Below the pieces are notes generated by a model. That model saw only the letters and a list, made by a program, of their open reading frames with translations. It was not told where the DNA came from and searched no databases. From Pseudoalteromonas ostreae (GTDB taxonomy: Bacteria > Pseudomonadota > Gammaproteobacteria > Enterobacterales > Alteromonadaceae): a stretch of 64,000 bases of DNA. Every line of letters begins with the position of its first letter. Within the stretch, counting starts at the first letter, position 1. A program made the translations under genes and the position numbers. Of the stretch, positions 18,097-27,382 are shown piece by piece. Location of the stretch: the NCBI RefSeq assembly GCF_018069805.1, contig NZ_JAGPYN010000018.1, positions 1-64,000 of the forward strand. The letters run 5' to 3'.

Positions 18097-18510
18097 ATGG
18101 ATAGTTGGTGCTTATTATTTTGTAAATCAAGGCAGGAGACTCGTGCCCAAGTTAATTTGCAAAACCAAGGGATTAAAGCTTTTTTCCTCAGCTACAAAAC
18201 AGTGTTAATTAAAGGTCGCCGTACTTTTAAGCAATCTGCTGTGTTTCCTAATTATTTATTTCTCCGCTTAAATCCTCAAACAGGCAACTTTTCAGCGGCA
18301 AAAAAACATCCGTGGTATTAGTGATTTTGTGTCGTATGGCGCATATTATCAATTAGTCCCAGAACGGCTTATCATCGAATTAAAAACGTCGTGCTAACTC
18401 AAGATAGTAATAACCTACCGCAACCTGTTGATTTAGTATGTGTTAGTAATTGCCCATTAAATATGTGCATAGGTAATCGCGAATTAAAAAAGTTAGCTAA
18501 AGGGAGCTAG
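18097..18510 (+). pseudogene. rfaH: Broken RfaH-like transcription antiterminator
   Basis: The first 74 codons encode an RfaH/NusG N-terminal domain: MDSWCLLFCKSRQETRAQVNL, GRRTFKQSAVFPNYLFLRLNP, close to E. coli RfaH. An extra A in a seven-A run (18,300-18,306) shifts the frame. The next frame continues the domain (NIRGISDFVSYG, then LVPERLIIEL) to a stop at 18,395-18,397. A last piece in the original frame (LPQPVDLVCVS) ends at 18,510. The KOW domain is mostly lost and the total is shorter than the ~165 codons of the family. Intact homologues stand first in many polysaccharide operons and act on that operon. Here the function must be lost or supplied in trans. Confidence 0.85.
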
Positions 18511-19052
18511 GTTAATAAAGAAAAGGCCAAAGCTGCTAGGGAAGTGACTCGGTACTAGGATTGCGCTTATATTTTAACGTGGGAGGCGGCCTTAGCCGCG
18601 AAGAATTTGACCTTTCACCTCGTACCTTTAAATTTATTAACCTAGAATCATACAGCTTAAAACAATATTTATCAGTAAGTAAGAATTGTAACCTAGGTGT
18701 GGAAGCGCGTCCGAAGAACTAGATAAGCAAAATGTTTTGCTTATCTAGTTGGGTAAGAGGAGTTCTGCGATGAACTGGAACGGAAGTGCGCCCGAATGAC
18801 TAGGGAAGTAAAAGATTTATAAGTATTTATTCACAAGGAGGGTTGTGTCATGTGCTGCGCTTCAGAGAGAAAGGTACAGGGGCTGAAATTTTTAACTAAA
18901 TTAACAAAAAAGTTAATAGCTCGCACATTAAACGTGCAGTGAACCTTGCGAAGCAAGGATAGCCATGCTTTAATTAGCCAGCAAAAAATAACAGCAGTAT
19001 ATTTAAAATAAGCTGAAAGTTTTAGAATTTAATATTATTTTGGGAATACACA
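18511..19052. other. Non-coding decay region before wza
   Basis: These 542 bp hold no convincing gene. They contain CTAGG-type motifs (18,527; 18,554; 18,799), a degenerate GTGGGAGGCGGCCTTAGCCGCG repeat (about 18,579-18,600), and a perfect 34-bp palindrome (18,717-18,750). Two diverged copies of a 22-bp sequence (18,701 and 18,782) and a CCTTGC-GAA-GCAAGG stem (18,944-18,958) are also present. It probably includes the lost 3' part of rfaH plus repeat debris, and acts as a long leader for wza. Confidence 0.6.
18717..18750. repeat. Perfect 34-bp palindrome
   Basis: Sixteen-base arms AACTAGATAAGCAAAA and TTTTGCTTATCTAGTT meet around a central TG. It is flanked by related sequences GGAAGCGCGTCCGAAGAACT (18,701) and GGAAGTGCGCCCGAATGACT (18,782). 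It could be an operator, a transcript-end stem or the scar of a small mobile palindrome. No T-run is offset from the stem. Confidence 0.75.
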
Positions 19053-20171
19053 ATGGCGCTAAGCTGTAAAACACTTGTGGCATCACTAACGTTGCTAACA
19101 ATGACAGGTTGTACAATCATCCCCGGTAGCCATTTCGAAGGAATTGAATCGGGTGAGCAGATGAAAAACCTTGAGCAGGATCTTGAAAAAGTAAATATTC
19201 AAATTATTGACTCATCTTTAATTTATCAGCAAAACCAATCACGCAAAAAAACTAAGCCACCTTCAAGCCTTGATGGTTTAAACGTTAGCGATTACGAATA
19301 TATACTTGGTGTAGGTGATGTACTGACCATTGGTGTATGGGATCACCCAGAGTTAACCATACCAGCTGCAGTACAACGTACCGCTGAGTTTGATGGTTTC
19401 CGCGTGCAAGCCGACGGCACTATTACGTATGCCTATGCGCCAAATATTCAGGCAGCAGGTAAAACAGTACAACAAGTACACAGCGAGTTAGTTAAACGCT
19501 TAAGCCGTGTGATTGAAGACCCACAAATTGATATTAAAGTAGTTGGTTTTCGCAGTCAAAAAGCGTATGTAACTGGCGAAGTAAAACAACCGGGTATTTT
19601 TCCCGTAACAGAAATTCCACTCACACTTATTGATGCCTTAAATCAAGCTGGTGGTTTAACTGAAGCTGCCGATTGGCGGACTGTAACTTTTACCCGTGGC
19701 GATCAAACCGAAGTTATCAAACTTGATGATTTTTATGCTCATGGTGATATTTCGCAAAACCGTTTACTACAACACGGCGATATAGTTCACGTTAATCGTA
19801 ATGACTTACAACGCGTGTTTGTATTAGGTGATGTTAAAAAAGCAGGCTCAGTGGATGTTAACCGCTATGGTTTAAACCTAGCCGAAGCACTCAGTAATTC
19901 TGGTGGCTTAAATGAAAACACCGCTGATGCAAATGGCGTGTTTGTACTGCGTAAACGTAATTTGGAAACTGACGGTATTATTGCCGATGTCTACCAGCTA
20001 CATGCAAAAAATGTTGCTGCTTTAGTGCTAGCTGAGCAGTTTGAATTACAACCACATGATATTGTATATGTAACGTCAGCACCACTAGCCCGTTGGAACC
20101 GTGTAATAAGCTTGTTACTACCGTCAATCGCAACAGTCGATTCAATTGACGATTTAGCTGCAGCAAACTAA
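19053..20171 (+). CDS. wza: Wza outer-membrane polysaccharide export lipoprotein
   Basis: This 372-residue protein should form the octameric outer-membrane channel for the cluster II polymer. The signal peptide ends in a lipobox LTMTGC, with lipidated C20. The Poly_export domain (YILGVGDVLTIGVWDHPEL) is followed by SLBB repeats (AYVTGEVKQPGIFPV with DALNQAGGLTEAADW; VFVLGDVKKAGSVDV with EALSNSGGLNE). The C-terminal helix region (PLARWNRVISLLLPSI) fits the Wza barrel helix. Length agrees with E. coli Wza (379). It has a GGGAA site and lies 8 bp before wzb, so wza-wzb-wzc form an operon. Confidence 0.95.
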   Translation: MALSCKTLVASLTLLTMTGCTIIPGSHFEGIESGEQMKNLEQDLEKVNIQIIDSSLIYQQNQSRKKTKPPSSLDGLNVSDYEYILGVGDVLTIGVWDHPELTIPAAVQRTAEFDGFRVQADGTITYAYAPNIQAAGKTVQQVHSELVKRLSRVIEDPQIDIKVVGFRSQKAYVTGEVKQPGIFPVTEIPLTLIDALNQAGGLTEAADWRTVTFTRGDQTEVIKLDDFYAHGDISQNRLLQHGDIVHVNRNDLQRVFVLGDVKKAGSVDVNRYGLNLAEALSNSGGLNENTADANGVFVLRKRNLETDGIIADVYQLHAKNVAALVLAEQFELQPHDIVYVTSAPLARWNRVISLLLPSIATVDSIDDLAAAN

Positions 20172-20179
20172 GGATTACG

Positions 20180-20614
20180 ATGTTTGATTCTATCTTAGTA
20201 GTGTGCGCAGGCAATATTTGCCGCAGCCCAACAGCTGAATACGTATTAAAAAGTAAATTAGCGGGTAAAAATATTAAAGTATCCTCGGCAGGGCTAACGG
20301 CGCTTGAAGGTAAAGCGGCTGATGCAACTGCAAAGCAAATTGCGGTGCTGCACGGTATTGCTATGGACGAGCACCAAGGCAGGCAGTTAACCTCAAGCCT
20401 TGTTGCACAAAACAGTGTTATTTTAGTGATGGAGCAACGCCATTTAACTGACCTGTGTAGTCGCTACCCAGAAGCACGCGGTAAAACTTTTTTACTTGGT
20501 AAGTGGCTAGGTGATAAAGAAATACCCGACCCATACAGGCAAAGTTTAGAAGCGTTTGAACACGTTTATGCATTAATCGACAGCGCCTGTAGCGCTTGGC
20601 AAAAGTATTTATAA
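20180..20614 (+). CDS. wzb: Wzb low-molecular-weight protein-tyrosine phosphatase
   Basis: This 144-residue enzyme removes phosphate from the tyrosine tail of Wzc, cycling the capsule export machine. The P-loop CX5R is CAGNICR (C9-R15), followed by SPTAE. The general-acid loop is DPYRQS near residue 115. Length and start match E. coli Wzb (147). It lies between wza (8 bp) and wzc (14 bp), the usual order. Confidence 0.95.
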   Translation: MFDSILVVCAGNICRSPTAEYVLKSKLAGKNIKVSSAGLTALEGKAADATAKQIAVLHGIAMDEHQGRQLTSSLVAQNSVILVMEQRHLTDLCSRYPEARGKTFLLGKWLGDKEIPDPYRQSLEAFEHVYALIDSACSAWQKYL

Positions 20615-20628
20615 GGATAGGCTAGTAC

Positions 20629-22869
20629 ATGAATGCTCAGCCCACTGCATTAGCAGCAAACAAACAAAATAAGCAAGACACACAAGCAAGCCAAGAAATT
20701 GACCTAATGGCGCTGTTAGGCGCATTAATTGATCGTAAATATTTTATAATCGCTTTAACCGCGCTTTTTATGGCTATTGGCGTAATTTACGCAGTGTTTT
20801 CAACTCCGGTATATCAAGCGACAGCAATGATCCAAGTTGAAGAGAGCGGCGGATCTGTCCCAGGCTTTGATGATATGTCAGGTATGTTTGAAAGTACCTC
20901 AGACGCAGTGACGGAAATTGAGTTATTGAAATCACGCTCAGTCATTGGCGAGGCTGTTGATACCTTGCGTCTTAATGTTGAAGCAGAGCCAAATTTATTC
21001 CCATTAATTGGTAATCGTGCGTTTCGTAAGTTTAGTCCAATTAACGAGGGGGAGTTAGCTGAGCCGAGTTTTGGGGCTAGCTCATATGCTTGGGGTGGAG
21101 AGAGTATTGATATATTTAGGTTTGATGTGCCTCCCTCAGCCGTTGGAGTTAAATTTACGCTTGCGGCGCAAGAAAATAACTCAGTAGTATTATTTAATAG
21201 TGATGGTGAACAGGTATTAGCGGGAAAAGTAGGCCAAGAGTTAATAAATGGCAAATTTAAATTAACGGTACGTAGTTTAAATGCTCATGCGGGTACTGAG
21301 TTTACAATCAAGCGCAAAGATCGGTTGAATACAATTTTAGATTTAAAAGCTGCAATTAGTGCCAGCGAAAAGGGTAAAGATTCGGGTATTATTAACTTAA
21401 GCCTACAGAACGAAAATCCAAATTATGCTGAAAAAGTACTTGATAAAGTAGCGAGTATTTATGTCAGGCGTAACGTGGAACGTAACTCGGCAGAAGCACA
21501 AAAGTCGCTTGAATTCTTGGAAGTTCAATTACCAGAGATTAAAAAGCAATTAGAGTTTGCTGAGCAGCGTTTTAACGATTATCAGATTAAGCGCCAATCA
21601 ATTAATATTACCTTAGAAACGCAAGGTGTGTTAGAGCAAGTAGTTAAACTTGAAACTAAATTACAAGAGCTTGAACTCAAGCGCTTAGAGGTGAGCCGTA
21701 AGTTTAAAAAGGATCATCCAACTTACCAAGGTTTAGTTGAACAAATCAGCGCAGTTAATGAGCAGAAAAAGGAACTCGTTGGTGAGGTCGGCAACTTACC
21801 AGAGACTCAGCAGGAGCTATTACGCTTAAAACGTGATGTAGAAGTAAGTAATCAAATTTACACAATGCTACTTGGTAAAACACAAGAGCTTGATATAGTG
21901 CGTGCTGGTACTGTCGGTAATGTGCGTATTATTGACTACGCCGAGGTGAATACCTCAAAACCTGTGAAGCCTAAAAAAGCCTTAATTGTAGTAATGGCGA
22001 CTATGCTAGGTGGCATGCTTGCTGTGGCGGTTGTATTGGTACAAAAAGCCATGCATAAAGGCGTTGAAGATCCAAATGAGATTGAGGCTATAGGTCTGCC
22101 AGTTTACGCCAGTGTGCCATATTCAGATTATCAAGATAAACTCACAGGTTTTAGCAAAGCACTTAAGCATAAGATTAAGAAACCTAAATCAATATTGGCG
22201 CTTGATAACCCTGCAGATTTGTCAATTGAAGCGCTACGCAGCCTGCGCACAAGCCTGCACTTTGCAATGATGGAGGCTAAAAACAACTTGATAGCAATCT
22301 CAGGACCAAGCCCCGGTGTAGGTAAATCGTTTATATCAGTTAATTTAGCTGCAGTATTGGCGCAAAGCGGCAAAAAAGTACTGATAATCGATGCCGATAT
22401 GCGTAAAGGTTATTTACAAACTCAGTTTGGTTTAAAGTGGGATAACGGCTTAAGTGATTATTTATCAGGGAGCTTAAACCTTGAACAAGTAACTAAACCG
22501 ACTCCTGTTGAAGGGTTGAGCGTGATTACCCGCGGGCAAATACCACCAAACCCGTCAGAGCTGTTAATGCACAGTAACTTTAGTAAATTGGTAGAAGAGG
22601 TAAGTGCTGAATACGATATCGTAATTGTAGATACGCCACCTATTTTAGCGGTAACTGATCCTGCAATCGTAAGTGCCCATACCGGTACTACACTGTTAGT
22701 AACGCGTTTTGGCCAAAACCACCTTAAAGAAATAGAGCTAACCAGAGCCCGCTTTGAACAAAACGGCACTGACGTTAAAGGCGTAGTATTTAACGGTGTA
22801 GTTAAAAAAGCCAGCAATGCTTACGGTTATTACGGTTATTACAACTACGAGTATAAATCGGATAAGTAA
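20629..22869 (+). CDS. wzc: Wzc tyrosine autokinase / polysaccharide co-polymerase
   Basis: This 746-residue inner-membrane protein controls polymer length and couples to Wza. A Wzz domain with membrane helices near residues 35-55 and 445-465 frames a periplasmic coiled-coil region (about 270-400). The BY-kinase domain follows, with Walker A GPSPGVGKS at about 559-567, Walker A' LIIDADMR at about 585-592 and VIVDTPP as Walker B. The tail AYGYYGYYNYEY has seven tyrosines, the phosphorylation cluster that Wzb acts on. All motifs are intact. It ends a tight wza-wzb-wzc operon; 476 bp of repeat-rich DNA follow. Confidence 0.95.
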   Translation: MNAQPTALAANKQNKQDTQASQEIDLMALLGALIDRKYFIIALTALFMAIGVIYAVFSTPVYQATAMIQVEESGGSVPGFDDMSGMFESTSDAVTEIELLKSRSVIGEAVDTLRLNVEAEPNLFPLIGNRAFRKFSPINEGELAEPSFGASSYAWGGESIDIFRFDVPPSAVGVKFTLAAQENNSVVLFNSDGEQVLAGKVGQELINGKFKLTVRSLNAHAGTEFTIKRKDRLNTILDLKAAISASEKGKDSGIINLSLQNENPNYAEKVLDKVASIYVRRNVERNSAEAQKSLEFLEVQLPEIKKQLEFAEQRFNDYQIKRQSINITLETQGVLEQVVKLETKLQELELKRLEVSRKFKKDHPTYQGLVEQISAVNEQKKELVGEVGNLPETQQELLRLKRDVEVSNQIYTMLLGKTQELDIVRAGTVGNVRIIDYAEVNTSKPVKPKKALIVVMATMLGGMLAVAVVLVQKAMHKGVEDPNEIEAIGLPVYASVPYSDYQDKLTGFSKALKHKIKKPKSILALDNPADLSIEALRSLRTSLHFAMMEAKNNLIAISGPSPGVGKSFISVNLAAVLAQSGKKVLIIDADMRKGYLQTQFGLKWDNGLSDYLSGSLNLEQVTKPTPVEGLSVITRGQIPPNPSELLMHSNFSKLVEEVSAEYDIVIVDTPPILAVTDPAIVSAHTGTTLLVTRFGQNHLKEIELTRARFEQNGTDVKGVVFNGVVKKASNAYGYYGYYNYEYKSDK

Positions 22870-23345
22870 GGGAAAGGCACTAGGTGCTAGGGAAGAGACT
22901 AGGAGCTAGATCTTAAAACCTAGACGCTTATTGTTCATTGTAGGCGATTGGCTTGTCACCGCGAAAGGTTAAAGACAAAGGTGCTAGGTAATAGGCTAGG
23001 ACCTAGATCCTAAAACCTAGCACCTATGTATTAAAACGTAGGAGCAGGCTTTAGCCGCGAAAGAGAAAAAGAAAAGGTGCTAGGTACTAGGTACTAGGAA
23101 AAAGACTAGGAGCTAGGTGTTTTCATAGCCCGTTGTCCGCAGCCCATGGCTTTTCTTTCTGTGTAGCGAAGCGCCTCACTGCCCTCGGTGGTAAAAATGT
23201 TTTGTAGGCTCGGGTTTATCCCGCGCTTAAATAGTAAAAATAGTATTCGTAGGAGCTGGCTTTAGCCGCGAAAGACTTAACCTTGCAACTTAAAACTGAT
23301 CAACCTAGAGCTAATTTAAATTTAACATCAAGGGAGTATTAAAAA
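22870..23345. repeat. Repeat-rich intergenic region between wzc and wbpA
   Basis: No gene is visible in these 476 bp. There are many CTAGG/CTAGGAGCTAGG-like words (22,881-22,910, 22,983-23,022, 23,078-23,120). Three copies of the GTAGG...CTTTAGCCGCG half-element lie at 23,038-23,063, 23,203-23,226 (TTTATCCCGCGC variant) and 23,248-23,275. The last 40 bp before wbpA contain an AAGGGAG ribosome binding site. No strong promoter was recognised. Confidence 0.7.
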
Positions 23346-24626
23346 ATGCACGATTCATTAACGGACCTAAAGATTGGCATCATAGGTTTAGGTTACGTAG
23401 GCCTTCCATTAGCAGTTGAATTCGGTAAAAAATATCCGGTATTAGGTTTTGATATAAACCAAAAGCGTGTTGATGAATTAGATGCAGGTCACGACGCCAC
23501 ATTAGAAGTTAGTGATAACGAACTCGCTGATGTAAAAAACCTAACTTTCTCTTGTAATAAACAAGATTTAGCTGAATGTAATGTTTATATAGTAACTGTA
23601 CCAACCCCGATTGATGACAGTAATGCACCAGACTTAACACCACTTCGTAAAGCATCTGAGTTGCTTGGTGAGTTTGTTAAAAAGGGTGACGTGGTTATTT
23701 ATGAGTCAACTGTATATCCAGGTGCGACGGAAGAAGTGTGTTTACCAATTATTGAAAAAGTATCAGGTTTGGTGTTTAACCAAGACTTTTTCGCGGGTTA
23801 TTCACCAGAGCGTATTAATCCAGGTGATAAAGTTAATACCTTAACAAAAATAATGAAAATCACCTCAGGCTCCACTCCAGAAATTGGTCAGTTTGTGAAT
23901 AACTTATATGGTTCAATAATTACTGCGGGCACTCATTTAGCTGGCTCATTAAAAGTAGCTGAAGCCGCCAAAGTGATTGAGAATACTCAACGTGACTTAA
24001 ACATCGCGATTATCAATGAGTTTGCAAAAATATTTAACCGCTTAGGTATCGATACTGAAGAGGTGTTAGAGGCTGCGGGGACTAAATGGAATTTTTTGAA
24101 GTTTAAACCAGGCTTAGTGGGTGGTCACTGTATTAGTGTTGACCCTTATTACCTAACTCATAAAGCACAAGAAGTTGGTTACCGTCCTGAAGTTATTTTA
24201 GCTGGTCGCCGCATTAATGATGGTATGGGTGAGTATGTAGCAACGCAGCTAGTTAAAAAACTATCAAGCCAAAAAATCCATATAGATGAAGCAAAAGTGC
24301 TGGTATTAGGTTTTACCTTTAAAGGTGATTGCCCAGATGTACGTAATACAAAAATCATCGATATTGTAAATGAGCTTAATGATTTTAATATGAGTGTGGA
24401 TGTATACGATGGTTGGGCAAACGCAGCAGAAGTTGAGCATGAATACGGGTTATCGTTAATCGATACGCTTACTGAAAACCATTATGATGGGATAGTGCTT
24501 GCAGTAGACCACAGTGAGTTTAAAAACATGGGCGTAGAGGCTATTCGTAAGCTGGGTAAAGAAAAGCATGTACTGTACGATGTTAAACATGTGTTTGGCC
24601 CGAAAGACTCAGATATTAGATTATAA
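23346..24626 (+). CDS. wbpA: UDP-N-acetylglucosamine 6-dehydrogenase (TviB/WbpA type)
   Basis: This 426-residue enzyme oxidises C6 of a UDP-HexNAc to a uronic acid using two NAD+. The Rossmann motif GLGYVGLP (residues 14-21), VPTPID, the catalytic cysteine C262 in [12 protein letters not shown], and the C-terminal [15 protein letters not shown] are present. Close wording to TviB ([14 protein letters not shown]) suggests UDP-GlcNAc or UDP-GalNAc as substrate. The neighbouring wbpB/D/E genes favour UDP-GlcNAc, giving UDP-GlcNAcA. It lies 14 bp before wbpB. Confidence 0.92.
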   Translation: MHDSLTDLKIGIIGLGYVGLPLAVEFGKKYPVLGFDINQKRVDELDAGHDATLEVSDNELADVKNLTFSCNKQDLAECNVYIVTVPTPIDDSNAPDLTPLRKASELLGEFVKKGDVVIYESTVYPGATEEVCLPIIEKVSGLVFNQDFFAGYSPERINPGDKVNTLTKIMKITSGSTPEIGQFVNNLYGSIITAGTHLAGSLKVAEAAKVIENTQRDLNIAIINEFAKIFNRLGIDTEEVLEAAGTKWNFLKFKPGLVGGHCISVDPYYLTHKAQEVGYRPEVILAGRRINDGMGEYVATQLVKKLSSQKIHIDEAKVLVLGFTFKGDCPDVRNTKIIDIVNELNDFNMSVDVYDGWANAAEVEHEYGLSLIDTLTENHYDGIVLAVDHSEFKNMGVEAIRKLGKEKHVLYDVKHVFGPKDSDIRL

Positions 24627-24640
24627 TAAAGGATTTTAAC

Positions 24641-25597
24641 ATGAAAAATTTCGCCCTTATCGGTGCCTCTGGTTACATTGCTCCACGCCATTTAAAAGCA
24701 ATTAAAGAGACAGGACATAACCTGTTAGTTGCGATGGATATTAATGACTCTGTGGGCATAATGGATAGCCACTTCCCTGATGCTGAATTTTTTACCGAGT
24801 TTGAAGATTTTACCGCGTTTGTTGAAGACTGTGCAATGAAAGGGCAAAAGCTAGATTTTATTGCTATTTGTAGCCCGAATTACTTGCATGCACCACATAT
24901 GAAATATGCACTTAAAAACGGTATCGATGTAATTTGTGAAAAGCCATTAGTGCTTCACTCAGAAGACATGGATATTCTAAAAGAATACGAAGAAAAGTAC
25001 GGTGCAAATGTAAACTCAATACTGCAACTGAGACTGCATCCGTCAATCATTGCTTTAAAAGAGAAAGTGGCCGCAGCACCTGCCGATAAAGTATTTGATG
25101 TTGACCTAACGTATATGACATCGCGGGGTAAATGGTACATGAAATCGTGGAAAGGCTTTGACCATAAGTCAGGCGGTGTAGCGACTAATATCGGTGTGCA
25201 CTTTTACGATATGCTGCATTTTATTTTTGGTGATCTTAAGCATAATGAAGTCCACTTTAGAGATGAAAAAACATCTAGCGGCTACCTAGAATATGAGCGC
25301 GCACGTGTTAAGTGGTTCTTATCAATAGATTCGAATAACTTACCTGACAATGCAGTTAAGGGTGAGAAGCTTACCTACCGTAGTATTACCATTAATGACG
25401 GCGATAATACCGAGGAGCTTGAGTTCTCAGGTGGCTTTACTGATTTACATACACAGAGTTATCAAAATATCTTAGCGGGTAATGGTTTTGGTATTGATGA
25501 AAACCGTGTTGCAATTGAAACCGTTGAAAAAATCCGTGAAATGCCACTGGCCCAAGCTGGCAGCAAAGCGCATCCACTTCTTTCAAAGGTACTATAA
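24641..25597 (+). CDS. wbpB: UDP-GlcNAc uronate 3-dehydrogenase (WbpB/WlbA-like)
   Basis: This 318-residue Gfo/Idh/MocA oxidoreductase should oxidise C3 of UDP-GlcNAcA to the 3-keto sugar for transamination by WbpE. The N-terminal Rossmann start is [30 protein letters not shown] is the conserved EKP motif; [19 protein letters not shown] is the substrate-side motif. Length equals WbpB/WlbA (about 316). It is 2 bp from wbpD, in an operon with wbpA. Confidence 0.92.
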   Translation: MKNFALIGASGYIAPRHLKAIKETGHNLLVAMDINDSVGIMDSHFPDAEFFTEFEDFTAFVEDCAMKGQKLDFIAICSPNYLHAPHMKYALKNGIDVICEKPLVLHSEDMDILKEYEEKYGANVNSILQLRLHPSIIALKEKVAAAPADKVFDVDLTYMTSRGKWYMKSWKGFDHKSGGVATNIGVHFYDMLHFIFGDLKHNEVHFRDEKTSSGYLEYERARVKWFLSIDSNNLPDNAVKGEKLTYRSITINDGDNTEELEFSGGFTDLHTQSYQNILAGNGFGIDENRVAIETVEKIREMPLAQAGSKAHPLLSKVL

Positions 25598-25599
25598 CG

Positions 25600-26175
25600 A
25601 TGAACTATCATGTGCATGAAAGCGCCATTGTTGATGCTGGCGCACAAATAGGCAATGACACCCGTGTTTGGCATTTTGTGCACGTGTGTAGTGGTGCTCA
25701 AATTGGTGAGGGTTGTTCGCTTGGTCAAAATGTATTCGTAGGTAATAAAGTCACCATTGGCAATAACGTAAAAGTGCAAAATAATGTATCAGTGTACGAC
25801 AACGTGCACATTGAAGATGATGTCTTTTGTGGTCCGAGCATGGTTTTCACTAATGTGTATAACCCGCGTTCATTTATTGAGCGAAAAACAGAATATCGCG
25901 ATACATTAGTAAAAAAAGGCGCCACGTTGGGTGCTAATTGCACCATTGTATGTGGTGTAACCATTGGTGAATATTCATTGGTGGGTGCGGGCGCTGTTAT
26001 TAATAAAGATGTCAAACCGTTCGCGTTAATGGTGGGTGTACCAGCTAAGCAAATTGGTTGGATAAGCAAGTATGGTGAGCAGCTGGATTTGCCTTTGACT
26101 GGTAAAGCAAGTACCACGTGTGAACACACCGGTGAAGAATATGTTTTAGAAGGGAGTGCGTTGTTTATAAAATAA
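25600..26175 (+). CDS. wbpD: UDP-2-acetamido-3-amino-glucuronate N-acetyltransferase (WbpD/WlbB-like)
   Basis: This 191-residue left-handed beta-helix protein has many hexapeptide repeats ([34 protein letters not shown]). The [14 protein letters not shown] loop is characteristic of the WbpD family. It acetylates the 3-amino group made by WbpE. Length matches WbpD (191). It follows wbpB by 2 bp. A 136-bp gap containing a repeat fragment separates it from wbpE. Confidence 0.92.
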   Translation: MNYHVHESAIVDAGAQIGNDTRVWHFVHVCSGAQIGEGCSLGQNVFVGNKVTIGNNVKVQNNVSVYDNVHIEDDVFCGPSMVFTNVYNPRSFIERKTEYRDTLVKKGATLGANCTIVCGVTIGEYSLVGAGAVINKDVKPFALMVGVPAKQIGWISKYGEQLDLPLTGKASTTCEHTGEEYVLEGSALFIK

Positions 26176-26210
26176 CACACACTGTCATGTAAACATCGCC
26201 AGTTATTAAT

Positions 26211-26230
26211 TGTAGGGCTTTAGCTCTGCA
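26211..26230. repeat. Degenerate copy of the GTAGG..CTTTAGC repeat
   Basis: TGTAGGGCTTTAGCTCTGC in the 136-bp wbpD-wbpE gap is a shortened relative of the window's dispersed palindromic repeat. A second GTAGGGGGTGGC word follows at about 26,244. Confidence 0.45.
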
Positions 26231-26311
26231 AGCCATCAAGCCTGTAGGGGGTGGCTATAATTTAATAAGCGTATACAAACTAAGCATAAAACCTAATTTG
26301 AAGAATTTAAA

Positions 26312-27382
26312 ATGACCATACAATTTATAGATTTAGCGGCGCAATACCAACACTTAAAAACAAAAATAGACGCACGAATTAAAACGGTTTTAGACCATGG
26401 TAAGTATATCATGGGGCCAGAAGTGCAAGAGCTTGAAAGCGAACTAGCAAGCTATGTTGGTGTTAAACATGCCATAACCTGTGCTAACGGCACTGATGCA
26501 CTCACACTTGCCATGATGGTGCTTGATATAAAGCCTGGCGACGCAGTTTTTTGCCCCACCTTTACGTTTTTTGCAACAGCAGAGGTCATAGCTTACGAAG
26601 GTGCTACACCGGTATTTGTAGATTCAGATGAAGCCACCTTTAACATCTGCCCAATCGACCTAGAAAAGCGTATTCAAGCAACAATTGCAGAAGGTAAGCT
26701 GACTCCTAAAGCCATTATAGCGGTTGATTTATTTGGTTTACCAGCGAACTACCCTGAAATCCAAAAAATTGCCGATAAGTATAATCTAAAGCTCGTTGAA
26801 GATGCGGCACAAGGGTTTGGTGGCAGCATTGATGGTAAACGCGCTGGTAGTTTTGGTGATATCGCCACAACAAGCTTTTTCCCAGCAAAGCCACTGGGTT
26901 GTTACGGTGACGGTGGTGCTGTTTTTACAAACAATGATGAATATGCAGAGCTATTAAAGTCATACCGCGTACACGGCAAAGGTAAAGATAAATACGATAA
27001 TGTGCGCATCGGCATGAACAGCCGCTTAGATACTATTCAAGCGGCTATATTGCTTGAAAAACTAGCCGAGTTTCCGACCGAGCTTATTAATCGTAACAAA
27101 GCGGCTGATAACTATGAAAAAACGCTATCAGGTAAATACCAAACCCCACAAGTTCCTACAGGCTATGTAAGCTCATGGGCGCAGTATACGCTGGTATCAA
27201 CCAATCGTGATGTAGATATGGCTGAGTACAAAGAACAAGGTGTACCCACTATGATTTATTATGGTACGTGTATGCATGAACAAACAGCATTTAGCCAGCT
27301 GGGTTATCAAACTGGCAATTTTCCAGTAGCTGAAGGGTTAGCTCAGTCAGTATTTAGTTTGCCTATGCATGGCTATATTTAA
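26312..27382 (+). CDS. wbpE: UDP-2-acetamido-3-keto-glucuronate aminotransferase (WbpE-like), shortened C-terminus
   Basis: This 356-residue PLP enzyme of the DegT family installs the 3-amino group. It has FIDLAAQYQHLK, GPEVQELE, CANGTDALTLA, VEDAAQGFGG, and the PLP lysine (about K193) in FFPAKPLGCYGDGGAVFTN. The DSDEATFN and MNSRLDTIQAAILLEKL motifs match WbpE/WlbC. The protein stops right after SLPMHGYI, whereas P. aeruginosa WbpE runs about 15 residues further through a final helix. The next gene starts with GTG directly at the stop codon, so this may be a recombination edge. Whether the short form is active is unknown. Confidence 0.9.
   Translation: MTIQFIDLAAQYQHLKTKIDARIKTVLDHGKYIMGPEVQELESELASYVGVKHAITCANGTDALTLAMMVLDIKPGDAVFCPTFTFFATAEVIAYEGATPVFVDSDEATFNICPIDLEKRIQATIAEGKLTPKAIIAVDLFGLPANYPEIQKIADKYNLKLVEDAAQGFGGSIDGKRAGSFGDIATTSFFPAKPLGCYGDGGAVFTNNDEYAELLKSYRVHGKGKDKYDNVRIGMNSRLDTIQAAILLEKLAEFPTELINRNKAADNYEKTLSGKYQTPQVPTGYVSSWAQYTLVSTNRDVDMAEYKEQGVPTMIYYGTCMHEQTAFSQLGYQTGNFPVAEGLAQSVFSLPMHGYI

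Noticed and set aside
18097-18321. A real 74-residue NusG-like small protein
   Set aside because: It ends abruptly in the middle of the NGN domain and the missing part continues in another frame right after a seven-A run, so it is a pseudogene fragment.
18717-18750. Rho-independent terminator
   Set aside because: The stem is followed by GGGTAAGAGG with no T-run, so termination is not supported.
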